From: Heterobasidion occidentale
Lineage: Eukaryota; Basidiomycota; Agaricomycetes; Russulales; Bondarzewiaceae
Assembly (NCBI GenBank): GCA_039111635.1
Contig: JBCAQO010000002.1
Span: forward strand, 2,728,001 to 2,792,000
Length of the DNA stretch: 64,000 nt
Direction: 5' to 3'
A model generated the notes under the pieces. That model made no database searches. It worked only from the letters and a program-made list of their open reading frames with translations, and was not told the DNA's origin. Both the position numbers and the translations under genes were made by a program. Positions 9,779-23,201 of the stretch are shown one piece after another; within the stretch, counting starts at the first letter, position 1; the number at the start of each line of letters is the position of its first letter.

Positions 9779-12676
9779 TTAGTCCTCGTGGGCATGCCCC
9801 TCTTTGTTTTCCCGAATTTCTTCGTTGATATCCCTAGTACAATCCTGGAATCTTTCCTCCGGATTCAATGCTGCGATACGCTCTACAGCGACGCCATCAG
9901 ACAAACTTGCCTTCCTATCTCGATGTGTCTGTCGATGATGTAAATCGTTGCCATTGACCGGTGACTCTGCCTCGTCAGATGTTGCACCAGCTACGTGTGT
10001 GTGGTCTTCTGCGGGATGGAGAGACTGGAGCGCCAGATGAGGTGATAACGTCGCCTTGCCTTGTACAGGCAGAGGTGTTGCAGTCATGCGGAGCTTCTGA
10101 AGGTCCGCGTAAGAGCTATGGTGGCTTCGTGATCGATGGCGGTTGGGTGTAAGATACCCCTCTCCTGGAAGAATGCCGAGAACGTTATCGTAGTCACCCG
10201 AATCTTCGTCATCAGAGGCGTCGGGGGAGGGTGCGCGGCTGATGTCCTGGCTACGCGTGGTACCAGCCCATGCACTGGTCCCACGCTTCGCACTACGGCT
10301 CCATCCGAACAGACGTTCATCCAGCCATGTCTTGAAAGGTATGAGGCCGGGGCACAAGAAAATCCAATTTCCGCACTCACCATGGGATGCACCAGCAGGT
10401 TGCCTTGTGCATCGACTGCACCCGTGCCGCTCTTTCTGCGCCAGAGTCCTGGTGTGCCGCTAGAGGGGGGGACGCTCGCAGAAGGGACGAGAATTCTCCA
10501 CTGCCATGAGACACGCGTTAGATGGGCGAAATTTTTACTGTAAAAAAAGGCGGAAGTACCTTGTCAAAGTCATCGTATAACTGCGGTCCAAATTCATTGA
10601 TGACTTCTACGAGTTCATTGGATAATTCCTGTCGCATTTGTTTTAGCTTAGTCAAATACTGCTGTTGCCCAGGTACAAGCGCGACAACCAATGGCCGTAA
10701 TGATCTAGGAGAGGGCAGTTGACAATGAAGTTTCGGGCCGGATCAAATGTACACTTACTTGAGTACGTCCATGCCTGCCTCTCCAAATTTCAATGCAGCA
10801 TAACCGATGAAGGGTAGTGCCATGATGACCAGGAAAGGGGTCCATATTCTCCATTTCATAGGAGCATTCGCCTTTACGGCCACGATGGTAGCAAGAAATG
10901 CGTAAAATCCATACAACACGGGTGTCACACCCAGGGAGATCAAAACCTTCCATGTGGCAAGAACATCTCGACCTGCAACTTTGACGACAGACGCAGCGAG
11001 TGCCTCTGAGGGAAGGATGAATATCTAAGAACATAGAGAGGAAGGATTAGATGTGCACCTTTAGCTTTCATTCGTGACACTATAGACGCAATTAAAAAAA
11101 TCGGTCCGTTGAGAATGACACCCGGGAGTGCCAGTACTGTCCATACAGTCAAGAGACCAAGTCGATATAGGAGAAGGCCGAAGGTCTTCCAGCCAGCCTT
11201 TTGAGCACGAGGAACCTGCGCAGAATGTTAACGAGACTTGTACCTGATATTCAGATGATACTGACCTGATGATCTCGCAGGCCCAAATCACGAACGAGGC
11301 GATTGTACTTCAGAACCTTGCTTCGCAGATTCTGTATGCGTGGTTCGTTTTGGAAATGCACATAGCCCTTCAAAAATCGCTTGTTCAGTTCAACAACTTG
11401 ACCAAGCGTTAGATGTTGCCCAGGAGTTTTGTATAACCTTCGTCCGGCTTGAATGAGCTATAAATTGATGTGTCGATGAGCATGATACAATGATGACACG
11501 TGGAGAACTTACCATGAGTGTGTCAAAGTCCGGAGCACGAACTGTAACCGTCTTGAGGCCATCGTAAATCAAGTTTAAAAGCTGGCCGACGGCCTCCCTT
11601 TTCTGAGGACCTCCTTGCTTGAACATCTCCACGAATTCGGCGGGAACATCCATAGCGGCGCCAAATTCGACTACAGCGCGAGACCGGAACCGGTGCGCGT
11701 GGAAGTATGAAAGACCGACGGGGACGATCTTGACCTTGACATTTGGGTCATTGGCCATAGCACCAAGGGCCATCATAGACACGCCAGCTTTCAGCGGAAG
11801 GAGGTCTGTGCGGTCGTGGCTTCCACCTGCGGTTGTTTCAAATAAGTATGAATCACTTAAGGAGCACAAGCACGGTTCACCTTCAGGAAAGATACCGATG
11901 CAGCTCCCTTCGGTGAGCCGCTGGTACACATGGCGATACATTTCCTGTTGGTTGACGAATGGCAGGCGCTTGAAATCCAGGCCAACTATGCCTTGTGCCT
12001 TCATCTCTTCGGTCTTCTCTCGAATTCGCGCTGAACCTTTACCACTATCACCCCCAAACTCCTTTTTGATCCGAAGCTGCGTATCCGAAACTACCTCGGT
12101 CACTTCGGCCACAGCAGAGTTCACGGATTTGGAGAGCAAGATCTGCATTTTAGGTGAGAATTCAGACAGGAACCGCGTGCCCTCCCCAATGATAAGACAT
12201 GGGTTGTTTGGAGAGAGATACACTTTTCCTGTCCCAGGTCTTGCGTCGTCAGCAGCGCGGGATACAGGAACTAGCGTCGCGTGCGGTGAGTGAAGAAACA
12301 CGGGAACCAAGGGGGGCTAGCTTACTGCTCGACATCAAACCCGCAAAGAAACCGACTGCCCTCCGCTTCATACTCTTTGCTGCAATCAAGAACTGCACTC
12401 TGCGTCGTGTTTCGCGGTGCACTTCGAGCATGAGGAGTAAAGGGTCGAGGAACTGCGTACCAGTGGCAAAAGTTAGTTGAGTTCACGCCACGCAGGCATG
12501 GTAGGACAAGCACATACTTGATTGTGATGGGGTGCGGCGACGAATATGACGGGACCATCGCGAGGGATGTTAAACGCGCCTCTGGGCCGAATCTCCCTGA
12601 AGAATATGTTGATGACTGTTCTCCACAACAGGAGAGCGGCGTCGTAAGTCAAGTCGGACGAGTCGTTGCTGGGCAT
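9779..12676 (-). CDS. SCT1: Glycerol-3-phosphate / dihydroxyacetone-phosphate acyltransferase
   Basis: First step of phospholipid and triacylglycerol synthesis: acyl transfer from acyl-CoA to position 1 of glycerol-3-phosphate or DHAP, at the ER membrane. The PlsC-type active site is split by an intron and reads HHNQ then FLDPLLL (H-x4-D). The second block is [21 protein letters not shown], found around residue 260. A long insertion between the blocks (LSPNNPCLIIGEGTRF ... RIKKEFGG) is a known trait of fungal Gat1/Gat2 proteins. Membrane helices lie after the catalytic part (LTVWTVLALPGVILNGPIFL; VLYGFYAFLATIVAV; WTPFLVIMALPFIGYAALKF). The C-terminal tail is Ser/Arg/Asp-rich and predicted disordered. 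ATG at 12676 gives MPSNDSSDL. The gene is divergent to the 5-phosphatase, with about 290 bp between starts. Confidence 0.94.
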
Positions 12677-12966
12677 GACGGCGAAAGAAAAGACGTGAAG
12701 GAGGTCGTGAGCGGATTAGAGGGGCATGAGGGAGAGAGGGACACGACTCGGCCGAGGGAGTCTCCGGGAGAGCCTAACCCCAGTAAACTCAGCCCATCTG
12801 CCATGCTCTAGCCTTGAGCCAGAACTTCGACGGCGGCGGCGACGACGGCAACACCATCGAATCCACCCTGGGCTCGTCCTCAGACCGTTCGCGACTCTCT
12901 GAAGGCAACTGCTGCCACTCCATGTGAAATCATACACAACGTACGTGCCGGCGTGTCGTGACATCG

Positions 12967-14553
12967 ATGGAGCCTCTTCCCATGACCTTCCAATCTTCTC
13001 CATCACTTAGGCCAGTCATGTCGCCCCACAGCGCTTCGTACACAGACCGTGTTCTCGTCCAGATAGCATCCTACAATACCGCTCTGCAGGGCGTGCAAGG
13101 CGTTCCTCAGGACCTTGTCGACTGGTTGTCACCGACCCTCGAAGTTTCAAACTTCCTCGCGCGCGGCCCTCGCGGCCCAGACATTGTTGCTGTTGGCTTC
13201 CAGGAGCTGCTGCCTCTTCACCTCGGTCGTGAGTGTTATCTATATTCTAAAACTTTTCGCATCATATATCATCACAGTTTCGGGGTTTTCGAGGTCTGTC
13301 ATCGAAAACAGAGATGCCCTCATTCTTTCGCAAATCGAAGCCCATGCTCCTGACAAGGGCCGTTACTCCTTGGTCGCCAAGGTTGTGAATGTTGGCGTTG
13401 CTTTGCTCGTTTACGCAAAAGACACAGGTATTGCGCGCAGGGTGACTGATGTACAGACTTCATGGACTGGCTGCGGACCTGCGTACATGGGAAATAAAGG
13501 TGCCGTGGGTGTGAGGTTCAGGGTTCAAGATGTCGACGCGGGTGTTGGAGAAGTTTACACGTGAGTTCGATTTTTTTTTCTTCGATGTCTCTCTGATAGG
13601 TATGTTTTTTCTTACAGTTTTGTATGTGCTCACCTTACAGCCCATGAGCCTAAACTAGCACAGCGAATTGCGGATTACAACCATATCGTCCGCTCGCTGC
13701 TTTTTGCACCCCTCTCAGGCACCTCCTCCACTTCACTGTCCACAATATATTCTACTTCGCATTTGTTCTTCTTGGGTGATCTGAACTTTCGCCTGGCGTT
13801 GCCATCCTCGCATGCATTGGCTGGTCCAGCGAATCATCTCGATCTGGAATCCGCACTATCCACACTTGAAGGTCGTGAAGAACTCAAAGAATTCGATCAA
13901 TTACTGGTTGAGCGCCGTAACAACACTGTCCTCCAAGGAATGAGAGAAGGTGAATTTTGGCAATTCAAATGTAGCTACAAGTACGATATAGGAAAAGTCG
14001 ATCATTATAGGTATGTCGATCCTCTCATCTTCTTTGACAATTCTGATTTGAACCCATTTCCGGATACAGCACAAAGAGAACTCCTTCATGGACTGACAGG
14101 ATTCTGTACACTACTTACACCGACTCTCCCGATACCCCAGACAAGACTGACATTACCAATATGTTATATACCACGATCCCATCGTACACGACGTCAGATC
14201 ACGTACGTCTTACATCCCTGCGCAAACCTGCGCATCTCATCTTCATATTTTTGCAGAAACCTATTGTTTCCTTGTTACTCCTTCCGCCATTCTCGCCATT
14301 CATATCTTCCACCTCAGAAACCGTCCCCCTTCTTCAGCACCATCCAGACTTCTCGCCGGACCGCTATGCCACTCTTAAACGCTACACAGGCCGCACGCTT
14401 GACAGAATTATTGGCATCGCTTGGTGGTTCTTGGTTGTCATCGGTGCTGGAAATGCGGCCATCGGAGTCGGGAATTGTTTATTAGGTTTCGGCGCATGGA
14501 CTTGGTGGAAGGAGAAATCTTCCCAGCCGACTGAATCCGTTGCTTCTGGGTGA
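12967..14553 (+). CDS. Inositol-polyphosphate 5-phosphatase with C-terminal membrane anchor
   Basis: Phosphoinositide phosphatase of the exonuclease-endonuclease-phosphatase superfamily, removing the 5-phosphate from PI(4,5)P2 or soluble inositol phosphates. Diagnostic blocks are present in order: VLVQIASYN, IVAVGFQELLP, NKGAVGVRF, FVCAHLTAHE, FFLGDLNFR, and PSWTDRILYTT (junction after DHY). It has no Sac1 domain. The C-terminus has one hydrophobic helix (IIGIAWWFLVVIGAGNAAIG) followed by TWWKEKSS, so it is probably tail-anchored. I chose the ATG at 12967 (MEPLPMTF); an in-frame GTG lies just upstream. Introns are short, and the splice that joins DHY to STKRTPS keeps the catalytic block intact. 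Confidence 0.94.
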
Positions 14554-16419
14554 TTTTGTCCGTTGCTTCTAGTGTCCGTCCCCAAAGTTGGAGCAAGCAA
14601 ACAGAGATGGCTATGGACCTTGCATATGTATCAAGAGAGTCGGCACGCATATGGACAATCGCTTTGGAATCCTGCAGTCTACGCGCCTGGGATATCTTAT
14701 CTTGATCAATATACTGAATTGACAGCGTGAAATACGAGAAATATGTATTGCGCACCGCGAGTTGACCTGGCCGAAGGAGCAAATGGTTGTAGGCTCACCT
14801 GCTGATTTTCATTCGCCATACATACAGATACATGGCCGCTTCGGTGGCAGCTGTTTTCGGCACTCTTCACATCTTCTCTGGGCCCCCGGCTTCACGTCTG
14901 CAGCACGCGATCTGCCCCGAAGGAGAACCGTATATCTGAAATGAGACGGAATCCCATATGCTGTATTGGCTCTTTCGCGATAAGCATTTCATAAAGACGC
15001 AAGTTTGTCCGCCCTATCATCGTCACCATTACAGGATGTTGCAGAACGCAAAATGGGCGTGCTGGCCTGTACTGGCTTGATCCTCGCGGATCATGAGAGT
15101 TAACAGGACATCTTACTGTTGTCCACATCAAGATTTGCCCAGGATGGACTGTCGGAGGTGCTTTCTGCGAACCAGGATCTTTTACACAGCGGCCGGTCTT
15201 TGTTCAACAAGCCCGATGGGGATGCCGTGGTTTTCATAGATGCTGCTGCTGGAGCTTCCGATTTCGCTGAGACGAAGCTGAAGCCCTGAAATACTTACTA
15301 AGACAAGGATACCAGATGTCATCAGCCCGTAGCGACACTGACCCTGATGAGGCATGATGAAGCTCGAAGGCACAATTGGACGTGTCGAGGGTCTAAGAGA
15401 TAAGCCAATAATAAACACGGCTTTTAGATGAATGTGACCTAACGCACACATTCCGAGACATTCTTCGGTGGTCACTTGAGAATATCAATATCATACAGAA
15501 GCCAGGAAGAACCGCTGTGGCATAGGTTTCCGTCCATTCACGCATTCCCAGGCGACTTGATATGTGCGCCAGAGGGTTCTGCAGCCGTTGTCCCTGTTTG
15601 CGCTCGAATTTGTCGGTTTAGACCTCATCCAAGCAAACTCGAGGGCATGTGTGATAGGACGTGTACTGACTTTTCAAGTTGGTTAACCAGAACCTTGTCG
15701 CGTTCCGGTGTACGAAGACAGATAATGGCAAGACACTTATTGATAGATGACTACGTGAACCCAATAGGCTTCGAAGGCGGTGTATGCTATCATGAGACGT
15801 CAAGAAAATGGAAACTCACGCGGACACAACTGCGGTAGTAAGTTCGGCTTATGTATATCGGGGGTTATAGCTTCACAAGATCCTGCCGCTTGTGCCGCCG
15901 AGCCTCTCCATTTTCGTCTCTCGATAGCTATCTTGGCGCCAGAAGTCGCCTGCGTAATGAACAACATCACCATCGTTTGTGTCTAAAGGCTATTTACAAC
16001 TCATTCGCAGAGCTAGAGTCGTTTCGCTGATTTATTGGACACAAAAAAATCGTTGAATGTAATGAACGCCGCGAAGATCGAAAACTAGAGCTCGAGCATC
16101 CCGTTTGGTGAACAGAAGAGAACAGCGGCACCTAAGATGGTTGGTCGGGAAGCATGACCGGGAGAAATGACAAGAACTGAGAAGCCTAGCCACGGAATAT
16201 GGGAAGATCGCCCGTGTTTGGGAATGTGCTACATATATTCAAAAACTCATAAGCAAAGCAAATGGGTCAGAAATACCAAGGCATAGTAATTTTGAAGCCC
16301 ATCTCAGTCGATTACAGCCAACCGCAAAACACACCAGTCAATGTTCTCCTACAAACAGATACCAGCCATTCAAAATTCTGCTCCCATCTGTATCTCTCTC
16401 GAAGGGGAGCCAGATCGAT
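14554..16419. other. No supported gene; weak minus-strand coding-like patches
   Basis: 1.87 kb between the 5-phosphatase stop and the MFS stop. On the minus strand there are several protein-like patches, for example MVMLFITQATSGAKIA near 15960, DKVLVNQLEKSVHVLSH near 15690, VMVTMIGRTNLRLYEML near 15020 and a Gln/Arg-rich patch near 14650. I could not chain them into one gene with sensible splice sites and recognise none of them. A decayed gene or chance are both possible. Confidence 0.35.
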
Positions 16420-19150
16420 CTAAAGTCTTCTGTCCCTTCCCCCAAGTTCTGCGTCCATATCCTCGATGACAATCACGGGAGCTTGCGGCTCTAGAAAAGT
16501 CTCCTGACGGTCCCTTCCAATCGGCGATGGCTGCCCTTCAACGTCCGACGTATACGGAGCAGCATTGTCAAGCCTCACGAGACTGAGCAGTATGAATGCA
16601 ATGACGAAAAGCCCCATGGCCACAAAGAGCAAGGTCTGCGGGAAAGTTGCGACGGTCTTGATGTAAACAAAACCAAAAGCGGCAGGCCCTATAATTTGCG
16701 AACTGTACGTCAAAATTACGCGATTGCACGATTGCACGATTGCAGTGCAGTTGGAAGAGAAAGAGTAATCAGCGTGTGGCGATATCGAATATAGATCGAG
16801 GGAACGGGAGAGCGGAGATCAATTACTTACCTGAGCGCTTGCACTACGCTCATCGCGCCGAATAATTTCCCAAACTCCGTCCCACCACGCCGGCGATAGA
16901 GCTCGAGGGACAGACTGTGCACTGTAGGAGAGAAAGCCGTACCGAGTGAGCCAAGGGCGGAAGCTGCAACAAAGGTGATCGGTGTAGGTGCAAGCGCCAT
17001 AAAAGCATATGAGACTATATCGATAAGCGCGGATATGCGTGCAAGCTTGAGGTCAAAAGAAGGGGGATGATGACCCTCGTGCGGTTGACGGCCCGACGGC
17101 TGGGTTATCTGACGGAACGCATGAGAGCGGGAAGAGACATCCGTCGGGGAGGAAGGTGCGCCGGAGTCAAGTGGCTCTGAAGGAGATACTGGAAGCTGAA
17201 TAGGAGCTTTCGGTCTAAACATCCGGATAATTACTAGAGAACACTGTGAATCTCAAGGCAGAGAGACGCGGACAGTCGAGAAAGACATACAAGGGAAAAA
17301 TATAGTCAAATAGAGAGCCCTAGCCGCTGAGACGGTACTTATCCAGTACCCAAGCTATTGAACCGACCAAGTATTTGCATTGAATCCACTCAGGCAAAGG
17401 TAGGCTTACCATAACTGTTGACCAGTGATACCTTGCACCAGCATACTGAAGGACATATTGAAGGCTCCCCTAATCCATAATCTTAATGATGCATTTGACA
17501 ACTGGACCAAAAAACTCTCACCATGAGTGAGATAACACAGCCATAAGCAATGGCAACGAGTGTCAAACTCCAATCCCTCGACCTGAATTTCTGCGAGGCA
17601 GCTGCACGATCGGTGAGGGGTGGCGCCAGCATAGTGAGCGGGCTCAAAAACGAGAACAAAGATTTCAGTCTGGGAAGAAGGCCGCTTGCACGCCGATACA
17701 CTGCCGCTTCTTCCGCATGCTTTCGGCGCGAGGTCATCATCTGAACAGGGAACAACGACTCCGGTATCACAAACCACGTCAGGAGGGCGTAGACGAAGTG
17801 TATGGAAGTAGACATGTAGAAGACAACCATTACGTTGGAGCTCCATCGGACCGTCAGGGAGCCTAGAGAGGGGCCGAGGGCTGCGCCTGTGAACAAAAGC
17901 CCAAGAAAGAGGGAGAAGTTGCGCGCTCTGACGTGTCGGGTCAATAACAAGATATTGGGACACTTCCGATAAACATACCGAGATGCTGGAGTGCTACAAT
18001 CAGCAAGATAAGCATGGATGGCTGCTATAGATGTTGTGAGGCCTAAACGATACAATGTGAGTGTGTTGTCTATGGTCAAGATGGATGATCCATCATACCG
18101 CCCAAACAACCTTCGACTACAGACCCAAACAAGACGAAGAAATGGCCTCCAGGGACCTTGCTTGGGAAGAGCGTGACTATAATGAAGTTCAAATCTTGAA
18201 CTAGGAGACCGCATATAGCGATGCCCATGATGAAGGTGCGCCCATAACGATCGGACAGCTGAATGAAGTGTTCAGTTGAGACAGGGTGACTTTCGAGATA
18301 ATGTAACTCACAGAACCCCACCAACCAGTTGTAAAACAACTCAGGATTCCCGTAGTTGTCGCCATGGCTGTGTTTAGAAGTATGAGAATGTCCTTGGTTT
18401 CATTTGAGCTGACACAATGAATATTATTATACGTACCCGCCAGAACAGTCGCTACACCAGCTTGGACCACAGGGTCCGAGGAGCACACGAGGGGCTTGTG
18501 GATGACCCAATCGGTATCGTTCAAGCCCTTGACAGGGAGGAGACCCTCGCTGCGAAAAGCCGAGTTGTCCACCGGCAAGAGCGATTCATATGCGGCAGAG
18601 ACGCCGGATACATCAAGCGATGATCCTGTAACTGAATATGGCGTTATGCTCAGTATAGACAGTCCCAACCGTTCAGAATCCCAATCAGAGCCTGGCGATT
18701 TCGAATGTTTGTAGGCATCACATATGATATTTGTGAAAACTTCAATTCTTGGTGCGGTAGTCGCTGTGCTTGCCATAGTGCTGAACGGAATCAACGATAT
18801 AAACCTGTGCGTATGAATACAATCTTCAAGTAGGTACTCTGCACGATAGCGTGAACGAATACGAACCACCAGACCGACGGCTTCTTCCACCATGGAGACT
18901 TGTTCCGCTTCTCAATCTGTTCAATGCGAGCGACTTGGTCGAGGTGATCTTCGTCCACCCCGATATCTTCGGTCTCTTCAGACTCATGGTGATGGGGGTG
19001 TACAAACTCCTCTAACAATTCAACACCCTCTTCCGTCACTGGTCCGTCAGGCAGAAATAGACTCTCAGGTCCAGCCGGCGAAGCGTCGCGCGATGCCCGG
19101 ACGCGGGAGCGTGAGTTTGAGCTGGTGTCTCTTGAGCGCTCCCCAGACAT
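16420..19150 (-). CDS. Major facilitator superfamily transporter
   Basis: Multi-pass plasma or organelle membrane transporter; substrate unknown. It opens with an acidic, Ser-rich cytosolic tail (MSGERSRDTSSNS, then HPHHHESEETED) before the first helix near KPSVWWF. The MFS signature between helices 2 and 3 reads LSDRYGRTFIMG. Other helices are clear: VPGGHFFVLFGSVVEGCLGG, FSLFLGLLFTGAALGPSLGS, FYMSTSIHFVYALLTWFVIP and TLLFVAMGLFVIAFILLSLV. A long Ser/Pro/His-rich loop (LPVSPSEPLDSG ... HEGHHPPSFDL) sits in the C-terminal half. The tail ends ELGGRDRRL. It is split by many short introns; one near 16722-16745 contains an 8 bp triplicate. ATG at 19150. It resembles the tetracycline-resistance-like or heme-type basidiomycete MFS families, but I would not name a substrate. 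Confidence 0.88.
16722..16745. repeat. 8 bp tandem repeat in an MFS intron
   Basis: GATTGCAC, GATTGCAC, GATTGCAG in a row, inside the last intron of the MFS gene. It is a small local duplication with no coding effect. Confidence 0.8.
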
Positions 19151-19348
19151 CACAGAGTTGGGTGGTGGCGGTCAGAAGGAGGAAATGGTGAACATGGGGA
19201 GCCGGCCGTAACAAGCATGGTCCTGCGTCGACCAGGCATGGGCAAATTGAACCCGGTTAAGATTGCTGACTGGCCGCATCTGACTGAGCAGTCGATTGCC
19301 TCCCTCGCATCGCGATCACTTATCTTATCTCTCTTGCTCCCTTCCGCT

Positions 19349-19945
19349 ATGGTCAGTACACAACACAGATCCCCATCTCAAACAATCCTCAGATTTACAG
19401 CCTAGTCGCACACCGTCGACATCCCACAAGAGCTCAAAGACTCCCTTCGGAAATTCAGATTCGCCCGCCGTAGCTCTGGAAATGCTGCGCTCGTGATCAA
19501 GATCAATAAGCAGAAGTTGCTCATGGAGGAAGTTGAGCAGTTCGACAACATAACCCCAGAAGATCTCGCAGAAGGTATGTTGTTCGCTTTTCAACCGTCC
19601 TCATCTGTTGATCCTTCATCGCATCTCATTAAAAGAACTCCCGGACAGCTCTCCTCGTTATGTAGTGCTCTCATATGAGCTTAACCATCCAGATGGGCGG
19701 AAATCCTTCCCCCTCGTCATCATTAACTGGGCACCGCCTTCTTGTGAGACCGGTATGCTGACATTACATGCCAGCGGCTTCCTTGACTTCCAGACCACTG
19801 TGAGCTTTCGACGATGAGTAGATCATCGCTGATCGATCGCTGACCCACTCAAGCGCAGGCGGATGTGGGCAAGGTTGTCGAGATCCGAGATGGCGCAGAA
19901 GGTCTCACCAAAGAGGCATTGGACGCGCACTTGCTCGGGAAGTGA
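19349..19945 (+). CDS. AIM7: GMF-type ADF-homology protein (Arp2/3 debranching)
   Basis: Glia maturation factor family: a single ADF/cofilin fold that binds the Arp2/3 complex and dismantles branched actin networks. The spliced product starts MSHTVDIPQELKDSLRKFRF, continues LVIKINKQKLLMEEVEQFDN and ITPEDLAEELPDSSPRYVVL, then FPLVIINWAPPSCETGMLTL, and ends EALDAHLLGK. Size is about 140 residues, the usual length. Exon 1 consists of the ATG alone (19349-19351), followed by a 54 bp intron ending CCTAG; other splice choices put an in-frame stop before SHTVDIP. The gene is tail-to-tail with GPI14, 155 bp apart. Confidence 0.93.
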
Positions 19946-20100
19946 CCCGCATAGGACAGAGTGAAGTCGGAGGTCAAGAAAGCTTACCTGTTCGTAAATT
20001 TGTATGATTACTGTGCCAACAAATGGCAAACTCGATTGACAAGCATACAAACCTTTGAAAGAGAATTGACTACGGATGTGACAAATGCTCCCCAGGGAGT

Positions 20101-21851
20101 TCAAATTCTGATGCCTTGTTTTCTACCATATCTGTCCATGATGCTGCCCAAGACCCAACTATGTCCAACCACGTAGATCATACTACAGATCCATAAGTGG
20201 TAGAACACGTTATCTCCCAGGAATTCTAGCTTGTACGCCTGACTGAGCCACAACACCTGCGTGCCCATCCAGATCGCCAGATACAGCAACGCCCGGTGCC
20301 ACGAGATGGCAAGGCACGGCACAAGCAGCGGCACGAATAGGAGATACCAAAGGAAGTACTACACACGAAGCTTTTGGTCAATACCGATAGAACAGTGCAT
20401 TTTCGCACGAACGAATGATTCGACATACCTGAGAGGTGCAAACTTTATTGAAAATGACAAAAACCACCGTTTGTACGAACCACGCGAAGATCAGGTGCTC
20501 CCGCTTCCGTCCAAACATCACACCGGTGCCCAAGGAAAGGATCATCTGTGGTACAAAACTCGTCAACGGCGATCGCAGCAGGCTACGCCACAAAGACAGC
20601 TGGCAAGGTTCCGAAGATAGATTTGGGTGGGCTAGATAGATCAGATAGAAGTACGGAGAGAAGTTGTGTCGGTGGTCGAGCCGATGGAGGTGGTAGAGGT
20701 AGGTTTCATAAAGAAAGGGATAGCCCCATCTAGGATAAAAAACAGTCAGTAGGCACTCCGCTGCAGGGGCAAATGAAGATAGCAAATACAGTGTGAGTGT
20801 CGCAGCTTACATGGCGTACATCACGAGGCCAAGCGCAAAAAATGTACCCGCACTGATCGTGGCAAACTTGATAGTCTGTGCATTCACGAAGATCTTGACA
20901 TATCGCTTGATTCTAGTCGTCCTGTCGTGCACACCCCTCCTCTGGGTTGGAGAGTCGGAACGCTGTTCCTGTTCCCGCCCAATCACGCCGACACACGCCA
21001 CGCCATAGATGACTGGATAAATTTTCCAATGTGTGCTGAGGCCCAAAAGAACCGCAGCGGTATCCCATCTCCCTCGCAGCGCACAGAACAAAGTAAGAAG
21101 CACAAAGAACAAAAGCACCGACTCCGAGGAGCCGCGTGTTGATATACTGAAAACAAACGGGCTGAAGAGGTGAAGAGACGTAAGGAGTGTCGCGTGCCTG
21201 GCAATCGCCTCCTCAATCGCCGCCTCAGGCGCGGGTTCCGGTGAGATGGAAGTCCTTTTGCGGTTATCAGGGTGATCTGAGTTTTGGGTGGAGAGAGATG
21301 ACTTGGCTCTATTTGCAGAAGGAGAAGGAGAAGAAGGACTAGCCGATGGAGGCACGGAACGAGAAAGGATGACGGATACCAAGAGTCGGTGTATCAACGC
21401 GCCCGCCAGGATGTCACATCCCGCAAAGAGATACTTGCCGAAGGATCCGTGGAGCCACTCGTTCGGAGACAGCAAAAGCGCGAGTAGAGGGGTGTAGCGG
21501 TACGTCTGCCGTGTGTACGGGCTTCACGCCATACCGATCATGGAATAAGATGGTAGAAGATGGATGCGTGTGGTTGTTGATACTGATCGGTAGACGAGCG
21601 AAGGATAGGAGGACTCACTCTCCGATGTTGATCCATTGTCCGAGGAATCCTTGCGCATGATTCCCCGGTCCTGGGTTGAGCGTGAACCGTGTTGCATCGC
21701 TGAAGACGCGATAGTCGATGTCGGTGTATTTCACAACGGAGCGGGCATCATGCCATTCGCTGTACAGAATTAGACCTATGCGCAGAACGGCAGATAAGAC
21801 GAACGCGACGCGGAAGCTCAGCAAAGACGACAAAACCCAGTCCCGATTCAT
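20101..21851 (-). CDS. GPI14: GPI mannosyltransferase 1 (PIG-M)
   Basis: Adds the first mannose to the GPI anchor precursor on the luminal side of the ER, using dolichol-phosphate-mannose. It is a GT-C fold enzyme with many helices. Helix 1 is followed by the luminal motif YTDIDYRVFSDA, which holds the DxD-type catalytic acids, then YRYTPLLALLLSPN. Further blocks are STHWKIYPVIYG, WGYPFLYETYLYHLHRLDHRHNFSPY, FVPQMILSLGTG, CTSQYFLWYLLFVPLLVP and LGDNVFYHLWICS. An insertion of low-complexity Ser/Pro residues (about 60 residues, from PPSASPSSPSPSANR to EPAPEA) lies in a loop in the first half. ATG at 21851 (MNRDWVLSSL) follows the usual start; a longer upstream frame is not needed. Confidence 0.94.
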
Positions 21852-22324
21852 ATGTCGCTGTTTCGACAGGTTTCTCAGATACGGGAAGTGCAGAATGTTT
21901 GGTTGGCGCGCAGGTGAGAAGTAAAGAGTGAAAACGTAATACAGAACACGGATGAATTGGCACGCAGACCCCTGCAGACCCATGGCACCCCTGACGTGGC
22001 AGGCGAGCAGCAATGTGCGATACGACTTCGCAACACAAAATCTCAGCGTCTGTAAAGGGCAAATGCATGGACTATATGAGAACTAAGGACACGAAACATA
22101 TTGCTCAGGTGGTCACGAGGCACCCTGATACTGTAAAGGAAAACAAAGGCAATCCGGTTCGAACAGACTCGCCATATCAGAGAATTATATCTGAAAATCG
22201 ATGCGAGGTGAGGAGGAGAACGAGGTGCGCATGAGCTTTCACGCACGTATTGTGAGACCCAGCGGAAACCTATGAGCACGAACGCCCGTCAGATAGGGCT
22301 GCTGTGAAAGCAACATGGTTATGT
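21852..22324. other. Intergenic between GPI14 and SAR1
   Basis: Promoter side of GPI14 and 3' side of SAR1. A GGTTCGAAC at 22156-22164 resembles a tRNA B box, but no cloverleaf forms around it. No other feature seen. Confidence 0.5.

Positions 22325-23201
<877 letters not shown>

Noticed and set aside
22150..22170. GGTTCGAAC resembling a tRNA B box
   Set aside because: No A box at the right distance, and flanks cannot form acceptor or anticodon stems.
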